From Halomonas saccharevitans (lineage in GTDB: Bacteria; Pseudomonadota; Gammaproteobacteria; Pseudomonadales; Halomonadaceae): a stretch of 64,000 nucleotides of DNA. The stretch lies in assembly GCF_900116405.1 (NCBI RefSeq), contig NZ_FPAQ01000004.1:1-64000 (forward strand), read 5' to 3'. The notes under the pieces were generated by a model that saw only the letters and a list, made by a program, of their open reading frames with translations, made no database searches and was not told the origin of the DNA. Below are positions 33,004 through 41,653 of the stretch, one piece after another (position 1 is the first letter of the stretch; every line of letters starts with the position of its first letter). Both the position numbers and the translations under genes were made by a program.

Positions 33004-34884
33004 ATGACGCAATACAGTGCCAGCTCCATCGAGGTCCTCTCCGGCCTCGAGCCGGTGCGCAAGCGCCCCGGCATGTATACCGATACCTCGCGGCCCAATC
33101 ACCTCGTCCAGGAGGTCATCGACAACAGCGTCGATGAGGCGCTGGCCGGTCATGCCGGGGCGATCACCGTTCGCCTGTTCGAGGACGGCGGCGTCGAGGT
33201 CTCCGACGACGGCCGCGGCATGCCCATCGATATCCACCCGGAGCACGGCGTCTCCGGGGTCGAGCTGATCATGACCCGGCTGCATGCCGGCGGTAAGTTC
33301 TCCCAGTCGAGCTATCGCTTCTCCGGCGGCCTTCACGGCGTCGGGGTCTCGGTGGTCAACGCGCTCTCCAAGCGTCTGGAAGTCGAGGTGCTGCGTGACG
33401 GCAGCCGCCACGGCATGGCGTTCGAGCACGGCGACAAGGCCTCCCCCCTGCAGGTGATCGGCAGCGCGCCCAAGCGCGCTCGCGGCACCCTGCTGCGCTT
33501 CTGGCCCGAGGAGAGCTACTTCGACAGCCCGAAACTGTCTCTGTCGCGCCTCAAGCACCTGCTGCGCGCCAAGGCGGTGCTCTGCTCGGGGCTCAAGGTC
33601 ACCCTGGTCGAACCCGACGGCAACCGGAGCGTCTGGCAGTACGCCGACGGCCTGCGCGACTACCTGGCCCAGTCCACCGACGGCTATGAGGTGCTGCCTG
33701 CCTCGCCCTTCGTCGGCCACTTCGCCGACGACGAACACGGCGTCGACTGGGCGATCCAGTGGCTACCCGAGGGGGGCGAGGCGCTGCTGGAGAGCTACGT
33801 CAACCTGATCCCGACGCCCCAGGGAGGCACCCACGTCAACGGCCTGCGGGCCGGGCTGCTCGATGCCCTGCGCGAGTTCTGCGAGTACCGAAGCCTCTTG
33901 CCGCGAGGCGTCAAGCTGACCGCCGAGGATCTCTGGGAGCGGGTCTCCTACGTGCTCTCGGTGAAGATGCTCGAACCGCAGTTCGCCGGCCAGACCAAGG
34001 AGCGGCTGTCGTCGCGCACCGTGGCGGGCTTCGTCTCCGGGGTGGTCAAGGACGCCTTCTCACTGTGGCTCAACCACCACGTCGATCAGGCCGAGGCGCT
34101 CGCCGAGCTCGTTATCAGCGCCGCCCAGCGTCGCCAGAAGAGCTCGAAGAAGGTGGCGCGCAAGAAGGTCACTTCGGGCCCGGCGCTGCCCGGCAAGCTC
34201 GCCGACTGCTCGGGCCAGGACCCGGCCACCAGCGAGCTCTTCCTGGTCGAAGGCGACTCGGCCGGCGGCAGCGCCAAGCAGGCGCGAAACCGTGAGAGCC
34301 AGGCGATCCTGCCGCTGCGCGGCAAGATCCTGAATACCTGGGAGGTGGAGTCCCACGACATCTACGGCTCCCAGGAAGTGCACGACATCGCCGTGGCCGT
34401 GGGCATGGACCCGGTCAGCGAGGATCTCTCCAAGCTGCGCTACCACAAGATCTGCATCCTCGCCGATGCCGACTCCGACGGCCTGCACATCGCCACGCTG
34501 CTCTGCGCGCTCTTCGTGCGTCACTTCCCGGCCTTGGTCGATTCTGGCCATGTGTTCGTCGCCATGCCACCGCTCTACCGTATCGACCTGGGCAAGGAGG
34601 TGCACTACGCCCTGGACGAGAGCGAGAAGGCGGCTATCCTGCGCAAGCTCGAGGGCAAGCGCGGCACGGTGAACGTTCAGCGCTTCAAGGGCCTGGGCGA
34701 GATGAGCCCGCTGCAGCTGCGCGAGACCACCATGGCCGTCGAGACCCGCCGGCTGGTGCAGCTCACCCGTGAGGTCGGCGACGGCACCATGGAGATGATG
34801 GACATGCTGCTGGCCAAGAAGCGCGCCGCCGACCGCAAGAGCTGGCTCGAGGACTACGGCAACCTGGCGGATATCGAGGTATAG
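33004..34884 (+). CDS. parE: DNA topoisomerase IV subunit B ParE
   Basis: ATPase subunit of topoisomerase IV, which decatenates daughter chromosomes. 626 residues: GHKL ATPase domain (LEPVRKRPGMYTDTSRPNHLVQEVIDNSVDEA, DDGRGMP, GGLHGVGVSVVNALS), transducer domain, then the TOPRIM domain with LFLVEGDSAGGSAKQAR and ILADADSDGLHI, and the C-terminal LQRFKGLGEM-type block VQRFKGLGEMSPLQL. It is separated from parC by 236 bases of repeats rather than directly joined. Confidence 0.97.
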   Translation: MTQYSASSIEVLSGLEPVRKRPGMYTDTSRPNHLVQEVIDNSVDEALAGHAGAITVRLFEDGGVEVSDDGRGMPIDIHPEHGVSGVELIMTRLHAGGKFSQSSYRFSGGLHGVGVSVVNALSKRLEVEVLRDGSRHGMAFEHGDKASPLQVIGSAPKRARGTLLRFWPEESYFDSPKLSLSRLKHLLRAKAVLCSGLKVTLVEPDGNRSVWQYADGLRDYLAQSTDGYEVLPASPFVGHFADDEHGVDWAIQWLPEGGEALLESYVNLIPTPQGGTHVNGLRAGLLDALREFCEYRSLLPRGVKLTAEDLWERVSYVLSVKMLEPQFAGQTKERLSSRTVAGFVSGVVKDAFSLWLNHHVDQAEALAELVISAAQRRQKSSKKVARKKVTSGPALPGKLADCSGQDPATSELFLVEGDSAGGSAKQARNRESQAILPLRGKILNTWEVESHDIYGSQEVHDIAVAVGMDPVSEDLSKLRYHKICILADADSDGLHIATLLCALFVRHFPALVDSGHVFVAMPPLYRIDLGKEVHYALDESEKAAILRKLEGKRGTVNVQRFKGLGEMSPLQLRETTMAVETRRLVQLTREVGDGTMEMMDMLLAKKRAADRKSWLEDYGNLADIEV

Positions 34885-34953
34885 CGCCAGGCGCCGAGCC
34901 ACAAGCTACGAGCGCCGAGCTACAAGCACCAAGCTACAAGCACCAAGGCAAGC
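34884..34953 (+). repeat. Degenerate 7-bp tandem array after parE
   Basis: Ten consecutive heptamers of the form GCNNCNA starting inside the parE stop codon: GCGCCAG, GCGCCGA, GCCACAA, GCTACGA, GCGCCGA, GCTACAA, GCACCAA, GCTACAA, GCACCAA, GGCAAGC. The phase is strictly kept while bases 3, 4 and 6 vary. It leads straight into palindromic element copy 2. Confidence 0.8.
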
Positions 34954-34957
34954 GGCG

Positions 34958-35067
34958 CCGGGGACAGGCCGAAGGGGAGGTCCTTTTCCAGGGACGGAAA
35001 AGGTAGCGCCCAGGGAAGGGTTCACAGCGCCTCCCCGATGGCCCGACACTTCGGGGCCTGTCGCCGG
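34958..35067 (+). repeat. Dispersed palindromic element, copy 2 (parE-parC)
   Basis: Outer arms CCGGGGACAGGCC (34958-34970) and GGCCTGTCGCCGG (35055-35067), one mismatch. Inner hairpin CCTTTTCC-AGGGAC-GGAAAAGG (34982-35003), then the conserved tail GGTAGCGCCCAGGGAAGGGT and TTCACAGCGCCTCC. Confidence 0.85.
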
Positions 35068-35120
35068 AACAGCCGCGGGTGGCGGACACAGATTTTGAAC
35101 CCTGACCAAGGGCACACCGT

Positions 35121-37373
35121 ATGACCATGGATATCCAGGTAGCGGAGGGCGACGTCGAGCGCCTCTCGCTGCGCGAATACACCGAGAAGGCGTACCTCGA
35201 CTACTCGATGTACGTCATTCTCGACCGGGCCCTGCCCCACATCGGCGACGGCATGAAGCCGGTTCAGCGGCGCATCGTCTATGCCATGCGCGAGCTGGCG
35301 CTCGGTGCCAGCGCCAAGTACAAGAAGTCGGCGCGCACCGTCGGCGACGTGCTGGGCAAGTTCCACCCCCACGGCGACAGCGCCTGCTACGAGGCGATGG
35401 TGCTGATGGCCCAGCCGTTCAGCTACCGCTACCCGCTGGTCGACGGCCAGGGCAACTGGGGCAGCCCCGACGATCCCAAGTCCTTCGCGGCGATGCGCTA
35501 TACCGAGGCGCGGCTGTCCAAGTTCGCCGAGGTGCTGCTCGCCGAACTCGGCCAGGGCACCGTCGACTGGACCCCCAACTTCGACGGCACCATGAACGAG
35601 CCCGTGGTGCTGCCGGCGCGGCTGCCCCACGTACTGCTCAACGGCGGCACCGGCATCGCCGTAGGCATGGCCACCGACATCCCGCCCCACAACGTGGGCG
35701 AGGTGGTCGAGGCGACCTGCCACCTGCTGCGCCATCCCGAGGCGACCACCGTCGACCTGCTCGAGTACCTGCCGGCGCCGGACTTCCCCACCGAGGCGGA
35801 GATCATCACCTCCCGGTCCGACCTGAGAAAGCTCTACGAGGGCGGGCGAGGATCGGTGAAGCTGCGCGGGCGCTACGTGCGCGAAGAGGGCAACGTGGTG
35901 GTCACCGCGCTGCCCTACCAGGTCAGCGGCGCCAAGGTGCTCGAGCAGATCGCCGCCCAGATGCAGGCCAAGAAGCTGCCCATGGTGGCCGACCTGCGCG
36001 ACGAGTCGACCCACGAGGAGCCGACCCGGCTGGTGATCGAGCCGCGCTCCAACCGGGTCGACGTCGAGGCGCTGATGGCGCACCTGTTCGCCACCACCGA
36101 CCTCGAGAAGAACATCCGCGTCAACATGAACGTGATCGGCCTGGACGGCCGGCCGCGGGTCATGCCGCTGCCCGACCTGCTCGGTGAGTGGCTGCGCTTC
36201 CGCCGTGCCACGGTGCGCCGGCGCCTCGAGCACCGTCTGGGCAAGGTCGAGGACCGCCTGCATATCCTCGAGGGCCTGCTGGCCGCCTACCTCAACCTCG
36301 ACGAGGTGATCCGCATCATCCGCGAGGAGGACGAGCCCAAGGCCGCGCTGATCGAGGCCTTCGGCTTGAGCGACCGCCAGGCCGAGGCGATCCTCGAGCT
36401 GCGCCTGCGCCACCTCGCCAAGCTCGAGGAGATGAAGATCCGCGGCGAGCAGGACGACCTGGAGGCCGAGCGCCAGCGCCTGCAGGAGCTGCTCGGCAAC
36501 GAGGCCAAGCTCACCGACCTGATCGAGACCGAGCTGCGCGAGGCCGGCGAGGCGCACGGCGATGCGCGTCGCTCGCCGCTGGTCGAGCGCCAGGAGGCGA
36601 AGGCGCTCTCCGAGGTCGAACTGGTCGGCGCCGACCCGGTCACCGTGGTGCTCTCCGAGAAGGGCTGGATCCGCAGCGCCAAGGGCCACGAGATCGATCC
36701 CGCCGGACTCTCCTACAAGGCCGGCGACTGCTTTCACCTCGCCGCCCGGGGCAAGACCAACCAGCCGCTGGTGCTGCTTGACGACACCGGTCGCGCCTAC
36801 ACCCTGCAGGCCCACAACCTGCCCAGCGCCCGTGGCCAGGGCGAGCCGGTCACCGGCCGGGTCAACGTGGTGGCCGGGGCGCACATGACGGGTCTGATGC
36901 TGGCCCCGCCCGAGACCCGCTACCTGCTCGCCTCGGACGGCGGCTACGGCTTCGTCGCCCGGCTCGAGGAGCTCACCGGCAAGAACAAGGCCGGCAAGGC
37001 GATCCTCAGCGTGCCCAAGGGCTGTAACGTGCTGCCGCCGCTGGAGGTGCCGGCCGCGGAGGGCGCGAGCGTGGCGGCGGTCTCCAACGAGGGGCGGCTG
37101 CTGGTCTTCCCCCTCGAGGCGCTGCCCGAGATGGCCAAGGGCAAGGGCAACAAGATGATCGACATCCCCGGCGCCCGGGCCGCGCGACGCGAGGAATTTC
37201 TGCGTGACCTGGTGGTGGTGCCGGCCGGTGCCTCCCTGGTGGTGCACGCCGGCAAGCGCAAGCTGACCCTCAAGGCGGCGGACCTGGACTATTATCGCGG
37301 TGAGCGCGGCCGGCGGGGCAGCAAGCTGCCCCGCGGCCTGCAGAAGGTCGACCGCCTGAACGTGGAAGAGTGA
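35121..37373 (+). CDS. parC: DNA topoisomerase IV subunit A ParC
   Basis: DNA-cleaving subunit of topoisomerase IV, 750 residues (E. coli 752). Breakage-reunion domain with [19 protein letters not shown], the quinolone region [19 protein letters not shown] (Ser80 and Glu84 equivalents unchanged, so no common resistance substitution), and the catalytic Tyr in [11 protein letters not shown]-terminal beta-pinwheel domain from about residue 500 ([36 protein letters not shown]). AAGGG precedes the ATG at 35121. serB starts one base after the stop. Confidence 0.97.
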   Translation: MTMDIQVAEGDVERLSLREYTEKAYLDYSMYVILDRALPHIGDGMKPVQRRIVYAMRELALGASAKYKKSARTVGDVLGKFHPHGDSACYEAMVLMAQPFSYRYPLVDGQGNWGSPDDPKSFAAMRYTEARLSKFAEVLLAELGQGTVDWTPNFDGTMNEPVVLPARLPHVLLNGGTGIAVGMATDIPPHNVGEVVEATCHLLRHPEATTVDLLEYLPAPDFPTEAEIITSRSDLRKLYEGGRGSVKLRGRYVREEGNVVVTALPYQVSGAKVLEQIAAQMQAKKLPMVADLRDESTHEEPTRLVIEPRSNRVDVEALMAHLFATTDLEKNIRVNMNVIGLDGRPRVMPLPDLLGEWLRFRRATVRRRLEHRLGKVEDRLHILEGLLAAYLNLDEVIRIIREEDEPKAALIEAFGLSDRQAEAILELRLRHLAKLEEMKIRGEQDDLEAERQRLQELLGNEAKLTDLIETELREAGEAHGDARRSPLVERQEAKALSEVELVGADPVTVVLSEKGWIRSAKGHEIDPAGLSYKAGDCFHLAARGKTNQPLVLLDDTGRAYTLQAHNLPSARGQGEPVTGRVNVVAGAHMTGLMLAPPETRYLLASDGGYGFVARLEELTGKNKAGKAILSVPKGCNVLPPLEVPAAEGASVAAVSNEGRLLVFPLEALPEMAKGKGNKMIDIPGARAARREEFLRDLVVVPAGASLVVHAGKRKLTLKAADLDYYRGERGRRGSKLPRGLQKVDRLNVEE

Positions 37374-37374
37374 C

Positions 37375-38604
37375 ATGACGAGACGACTGCTGATCCGTGC
37401 CACCGGCACGGCGCGCCCCGGTCAGCTGGCCGGCCTGGGCAGGGCACTGGCGAGCAGCGGGGCTCGCCTATTGGACATCAACCAGAGCGTGACCTTCGGC
37501 ATGCTCTCCCTGGAGGCCCTGGTGGGCCTCGCCCACGAGAGCGACCTGGAGGCGGCGCTCGCGTCGGCGGGCGACGCGCTGGGCCTCGACGTCCAGGCGA
37601 TCCAGGTCAGCGCCGAGGACTACCAGCGCTGGAGCAGTCAGGCCAGCCGGCCGCGGCTGATCCTGACCCTGCTGGCGCCGCACCTGCCCGCCGGGATCCT
37701 CGCCGAGGTGGGCGCGCTCACCGCCGAGCACGGCCTGACCGTGGAGCTGATCCATCGCCTCTCCGGTCGTGAGCCGCTGGACGGCGGCGTGCCCGGGGAG
37801 CAAGACGCCATCCAGGGCGCCTGCGTGGAGTGCTGGCTGCGCGGCGAGGAGGTCGACCTCGAGGCCCTGCGCGAGAAGGCCCTGGCGCTTGGTGCCATGC
37901 ACGGCGTGGACATCGCCATCCAGGAGGACTCCATCTGGCGTCGCCACCGCCGGCTGGTCTGCTTCGACATGGACTCGACCCTGATCCAGACCGAGGTGAT
38001 CGACGAGCTGGCGCATCGCCACGGCGTGGGCGACGAGGTGGCGGCGGTCACCGAACGGGCCATGCGCGGCGAGCTGGACTTCCAGCAGAGCTTCCGCGAG
38101 CGCATGGCGAAGCTCAAGGGGCTAGACGAGGCGGTGCTCGCCGAGATCGCCGAGTCGCTGCCGCTGATGGACGGCGTCGAGCGCCTGATGCGCCAGCTCA
38201 AGCGGCTCGGGTATCGCACGGCGATCCTCTCCGGCGGCTTCACCTACTTCGCTCGCCACCTGCAGGAGACCCTCGGCTTCGACGAGGTGCATGCCAACGA
38301 ACTGGTGATCGAGAACGGCAAGGTCACCGGCGAGGTGCGCGAGCCGATCCTCGACGCCGACCGCAAGGCCGAGCTGCTTGCCGAGATCGCCGAGCGCGAG
38401 GGCCTCGCCATGGAGCAGACCATCGCCGTGGGCGACGGCGCCAACGACCTCAAGATGCTTGCCGCCGCCGGGCTCGGCATCGCCTTTAGGGCCAAGCCGC
38501 TGGTCAGGGCCCAGGCGCGCCAGTCGATCTCCACCCTGGGGCTCGATGCGGTGCTCTACCTGATCGGCTATCGCCAGGGCGACCTGGAGGAGCCGTCGCG
38601 GTGA
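37375..38604 (+). CDS. serB: Phosphoserine phosphatase SerB
   Basis: Last step of serine synthesis. 409 residues, the long form: two N-terminal ACT-like regulatory domains (LLIRATGTARPGQLAGLGRAL and RLILTLLAPHLPAGILAEVG) followed by a HAD phosphatase with CFDMDSTLIQTEVIDELA (nucleophile Asp, around residue 199), LSGGFTYFA, and VGDGANDLKML. The ATG follows the parC stop directly. The 3' end overlaps the GTG start of the ion-channel gene by four bases (GTGA). Confidence 0.95.
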   Translation: MTRRLLIRATGTARPGQLAGLGRALASSGARLLDINQSVTFGMLSLEALVGLAHESDLEAALASAGDALGLDVQAIQVSAEDYQRWSSQASRPRLILTLLAPHLPAGILAEVGALTAEHGLTVELIHRLSGREPLDGGVPGEQDAIQGACVECWLRGEEVDLEALREKALALGAMHGVDIAIQEDSIWRRHRRLVCFDMDSTLIQTEVIDELAHRHGVGDEVAAVTERAMRGELDFQQSFRERMAKLKGLDEAVLAEIAESLPLMDGVERLMRQLKRLGYRTAILSGGFTYFARHLQETLGFDEVHANELVIENGKVTGEVREPILDADRKAELLAEIAEREGLAMEQTIAVGDGANDLKMLAAAGLGIAFRAKPLVRAQARQSISTLGLDAVLYLIGYRQGDLEEPSR

Positions 38605-39458
38605 GCACGACCTTCGAGACCTGGCGGGGGCACTTCGAGCGCCTGCGCGCCCACAAGGCCTTCGAGCTGACGGTCATCACCATCATCATCCTCTCGGCGC
38701 TGTTGATCGGCGCCAAGACCTACGAGGAGACCGGTCGCTTCCAGCAGTGGCTGCTGGCGATGGACGTGGCGGTGACGGTGTTCTTCCTGGTGGAGATCCT
38801 GATTCGCATGGGGGCGGAGAAGCGCCTGCGGGACTTCTTCCGCCGGGGCTGGAACATCTTCGATTTCCTGATCGTGACGGCGAGCCTGATTCCCCTGGAC
38901 GACTCGGAGATGGTGCTGCTGGCACGGCTGCTGCGCATCTTTCGGGTGCTGCGTCTGGTCTCGATGATCCCCGAGCTGCGCCTGCTGATGGCGGCCCTGG
39001 TCAAGTCGATCCCGCGGATGGGCTACGTGGCGCTCTTGATGTTCATCATCTTCTACATCTACGCGGCGCTCGGCAGCTTCCTGTTCGCCGAGGTCGACGA
39101 GGTCCTGTGGGGCAACATCTCGATCTCCATGTTGACGCTGTTCCGGATCGCCACCTTCGAGGACTGGACCGACGTGATGTATGCCACCCAGGAGCTGCAT
39201 GCCTGGAGCTGGATCTACTACCTGACCTTCATCTTCCTGACCGCCTTCATCTTCCTCAACATGATGATCGGCATCGTGCTCGACGTGATGCAGAAGGAGA
39301 GCGTGCAGATGGAGATCGAAAGCGGGCAGGGCGAGGCCGCTGAGCTGCACGGCCTGCGCCACGACGTGCGCGCGCTGCGCGACCAGCTCGACCGCATGGA
39401 GGCGGCGCTGGGCTCTCGACGGGAGGGGAGTGGAGTTGACAGGCGCGGCGAGGACTGA
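38601..39458 (+). CDS. Single-domain voltage-gated cation channel (BacNav/Cav-like)
   Basis: A 285-residue six-transmembrane channel subunit expected to form homotetramers. S1 about 22-40, S2 54-70, S3 85-98; S4 carries four Arg at every third place (R109, R112, R115, R118). The pore loop between S5 (142-163) and S6 (205-230) has the selectivity filter T185-F-E-D-W-T-D191. Bacterial sodium channels carry TLESWSM or TLESWAS; the added acidic residues at 188 and 191 match positions that confer Ca2+ preference in NavAb variants (TLEDWSD, TLDDWSD). A C-terminal coiled coil (LHGLRHDVRALRDQLDRMEAAL) follows S6, as in NaChBac relatives. GTG start overlaps the serB stop. Ca2+ selectivity is inference. 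Confidence 0.88.
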   Translation: MSTTFETWRGHFERLRAHKAFELTVITIIILSALLIGAKTYEETGRFQQWLLAMDVAVTVFFLVEILIRMGAEKRLRDFFRRGWNIFDFLIVTASLIPLDDSEMVLLARLLRIFRVLRLVSMIPELRLLMAALVKSIPRMGYVALLMFIIFYIYAALGSFLFAEVDEVLWGNISISMLTLFRIATFEDWTDVMYATQELHAWSWIYYLTFIFLTAFIFLNMMIGIVLDVMQKESVQMEIESGQGEAAELHGLRHDVRALRDQLDRMEAALGSRREGSGVDRRGED

Positions 39459-39611
39459 TCTTCTAGGGGCATGAACACGACATCGCGCCACCTCGTTCTC
39501 GACCTACGACTACCCCTAGCCCGCCGCTGAGTGCGACGTGCGGTGCAGTCCGCATCGCCGTCGCCTCGCCCGCCGCTAGAGAGCACGTCCCGGTCGAAAC
39601 GAGGTTGTAGC
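39459..39611. other. Spacer before leuA leader
   Basis: About 150 bases between the channel gene and the leader ORF, part of a 363-base stretch before leuA. The leuA promoter should lie here; no convincing -35/-10 pair was found by eye. Confidence 0.35.
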
Positions 39612-39767
39612 ATGTCCACCATCCGCAGTATCCGCGCCATGAACATTGCCGCTGTTGCCATCGCCCACGGCTGCCGTCAGGCATCCCGCATGGCCGTGTG
39701 CGACAACATTGACTACCACGACGCCCCGTCCGCCCCTGGCCGACGGGGCGTCGCTGTTTCTGACTAG
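39612..39767 (+). CDS. Putative leuA leader peptide (51 codons)
   Basis: A short frame with a good ribosome site (GAGG, seven bases before the ATG) beginning MSTIRSIRAMNIAAVAIAHG. It is rich in Ile, Ala and Val codons early on (ATC CGC AGT ATC, then AAC ATT GCC GCT GTT GCC ATC), and its 3' part encodes the left and right arms of a strong hairpin just upstream of leuA. The layout is that of a transcription-attenuation leader, but Leu codons, the expected sensor for leuA, are absent. It may sense Ile/Val, or be a small gene by chance. Stop TAG at 39765. Confidence 0.45.
   Translation: MSTIRSIRAMNIAAVAIAHGCRQASRMAVCDNIDYHDAPSAPGRRGVAVSD
39719..39760 (+). terminator. Attenuator-like hairpin upstream of leuA
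   Basis: A perfect stem GACGCCCCGTC / GACGGGGCGTC (39720-39730 and 39742-39752), extended by one C-G pair, with an 11-base loop, followed by GCTGTTTCTG. It lies inside the leader frame and about 70 bases before leuA. The T-run is short, so termination strength is uncertain. Confidence 0.55.
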
Positions 39768-39821
39768 CCGTTTCTGACGGAACGTTGCTGAACGCCGCCG
39801 CTTACCTGGGAGAACGCCACC

Positions 39822-41528
39822 ATGATGCTCGATAACCCCGCTACCAAGTACCGCCCCTTCGTGGCCGTCGACCTGCCCGACCGCCAGTGGCCCAGCCGGC
39901 GCATCGAGACGCCGCCCCAGTGGTGCGCCGTCGACCTGCGCGACGGCAACCAGGCGCTGATCGATCCCATGGACCAGGAGCGCAAGCAGCGCCTCTTCGA
40001 CCTGCTGGTCAAGATCGGCTTCAAGCAGATCGAGGTGGGCTTTCCTTCGGCCTCCCAGACCGATTTCGACTTCGTGCGTGCCCTGATCGAAGAGGACAAG
40101 GTGCCGGACGACGTGCAGATCCAGGTGCTCACCCAGGCCCGCCCGCACCTGATCGATCGCACCTTCGAGTCGCTGAAGGGCGCGAAGAACGCCATCGTCC
40201 ACGTCTACAACGCCACCGATCCGGTGTTCCGCCGCGTGGTGTTCAACGTCGACAAGCCCGAGTGCATCCAGATCGCCGTGGACGCCACCACCCAGATTCG
40301 CCAGAACATGGAAGCGGCGCCGGAGACGAACTGGACCTTCCAGTACTCCCCGGAGCTCTTCTCCACCACCGAGATGGATTTCGCCGTGGAGATCGTCGAC
40401 GCCGTGGAGGCTGCCTTCGACGCCAGCGTCGAGGCGCCGATGATCGTCAACCTGCCCGCCACCGTGGAGTGCGCGACGCCCAACAACTATGCCGACCAGA
40501 TAGAGTGGTTCTGCCGCCATGTCGCCAAGCGCGATCACCTGATCGTCAGCGTGCATCCGCACAACGACCGCGGCACCGGCGTGGCCGCCGCCGAGCTCGC
40601 GGTGATGGGCGGCGCCGACCGGGTCGAGGGCTGCCTGTTCGGCAACGGCGAACGTACCGGCAATGTCGACCTCGTCACCCTGGCCATGAACCTCTACACC
40701 CAGGGCGTGCACCCGAAGCTCGACTTCTCCAACATCACACCGATCATGCGCGAGGTGGAGTACTGCAACCAGCTGCCGGTGCACCCGCGCCACCCCTACG
40801 TGGGCGATCTGGTGTTCACCGCCTTCTCCGGCTCCCACCAGGACGCCATCAAGAAGGGCATGGCCGCACGCCGCGAGGCCGAGAGCGACGCCTGGGAGGT
40901 GCCCTACCTGCCCATCGACCCGCTGGACGTCGGCCGCAGCTACGAGGCGGTGATCCGCGTCAACAGCCAGTCCGGCAAGGGGGGCGTCTCCTACCTGCTC
41001 GAGCAGGAGCACGGCATCGAGCTGCCGCGCCGGCTTTCCATCGAGTTCAGCCAGGTGGTGCAGGAAGTCGCCGACCGGCTGGGCAAGGAGATCACCTCGC
41101 AGATGATCTACCAGGCCTTCGTCGACGAGTACCTGGAGCAGCACGAGCCCTTCGCCCTGATCAGCCACCGCATGGCCTCGGAGCCGGACAGCCCGACCGT
41201 GAGCCTCGAGGCGACCATCGAGGAGTATGGCGAGCGCCGCACCATCCAGGGCCAGGGCAACGGCCCGCTGGCCGCCTTCGTCAAGGCGCTGGCCGCCGAG
41301 GGCCACGACGTGGAGATCATCGACTACCACGAGCACTCCCGGGGCCAGGGCGCCGATGCCGAGGCGATCGCCTACGTGGAGGTACGCGTCGGCGGCGAGG
41401 CGGTGTTCGGCGTCGGCACCGACGAGAGCATCACCAGCGCCTCCATCAAGGGCGTGATGAGCGCCATCAACCGCAAGCTCTCCACCGAGGCGCCGGCGCC
41501 CAACGTCACGGCCGAGACGTTGGCCTGA
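39822..41528 (+). CDS. leuA: 2-isopropylmalate synthase LeuA
   Basis: Condenses acetyl-CoA with 2-ketoisovalerate, the first committed step of leucine synthesis. 568 residues, the longer form typical of Pseudomonas-like and actinobacterial enzymes. TIM-barrel motifs: [71 protein letters not shown]. The C-terminal LeuA regulatory domain (feedback inhibition by leucine) has [30 protein letters not shown] and the Gly/Ala-rich end. It is preceded by the leader and hairpin above, and followed by a strong terminator. Confidence 0.96.
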   Translation: MMLDNPATKYRPFVAVDLPDRQWPSRRIETPPQWCAVDLRDGNQALIDPMDQERKQRLFDLLVKIGFKQIEVGFPSASQTDFDFVRALIEEDKVPDDVQIQVLTQARPHLIDRTFESLKGAKNAIVHVYNATDPVFRRVVFNVDKPECIQIAVDATTQIRQNMEAAPETNWTFQYSPELFSTTEMDFAVEIVDAVEAAFDASVEAPMIVNLPATVECATPNNYADQIEWFCRHVAKRDHLIVSVHPHNDRGTGVAAAELAVMGGADRVEGCLFGNGERTGNVDLVTLAMNLYTQGVHPKLDFSNITPIMREVEYCNQLPVHPRHPYVGDLVFTAFSGSHQDAIKKGMAARREAESDAWEVPYLPIDPLDVGRSYEAVIRVNSQSGKGGVSYLLEQEHGIELPRRLSIEFSQVVQEVADRLGKEITSQMIYQAFVDEYLEQHEPFALISHRMASEPDSPTVSLEATIEEYGERRTIQGQGNGPLAAFVKALAAEGHDVEIIDYHEHSRGQGADAEAIAYVEVRVGGEAVFGVGTDESITSASIKGVMSAINRKLSTEAPAPNVTAETLA

Positions 41529-41551
41529 CCGGCTTCCCCGGTCGGCAGCTT

Positions 41552-41653
41552 TAAGCTGTAAGCTTTAAGCCATAAGAAAACCCCCAAGGTGTCGTGCCTT
41601 GGGGGTTTTTACTTACAGCTTACAGCTTACAGCTTACGGCTTATGGCTTACAG
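41552..41653. repeat. Inverted pair of heptamer arrays around the leuA/epmB terminator
   Basis: Left array: TAAGCTG, TAAGCTT, TAAGCCA, TAAG (41552-41576). Right array, in the opposite sense: CTTACAG three times, CTTACGG, CTTATGG, CTTACAG (41612-41653). The two arrays can pair and enclose the terminator stem. The island is markedly AT-richer than its neighbours. Confidence 0.8.
41577..41610. terminator. Strong bidirectional terminator (leuA / epmB)
   Basis: AAAACCCCCAAGG and CCTTGGGGGTTTT make a 13-bp perfect stem with a seven-base loop; T-run on both strands. It lies between convergent leuA and epmB. Confidence 0.92.

Noticed and set aside
34884..34953. Possible CRISPR or iteron origin
   Set aside because: Seven-base units without spacers, no DnaA boxes or replication genes nearby.
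35022..37409. 795-codon antisense frame covering parC
   Set aside because: Parallel to the codon bias of parC; product looks random and crosses the palindromic element.
39887..41554. 555-codon shifted frame across leuA
   Set aside because: Arg/Gly/Pro-rich shadow of leuA in another phase.
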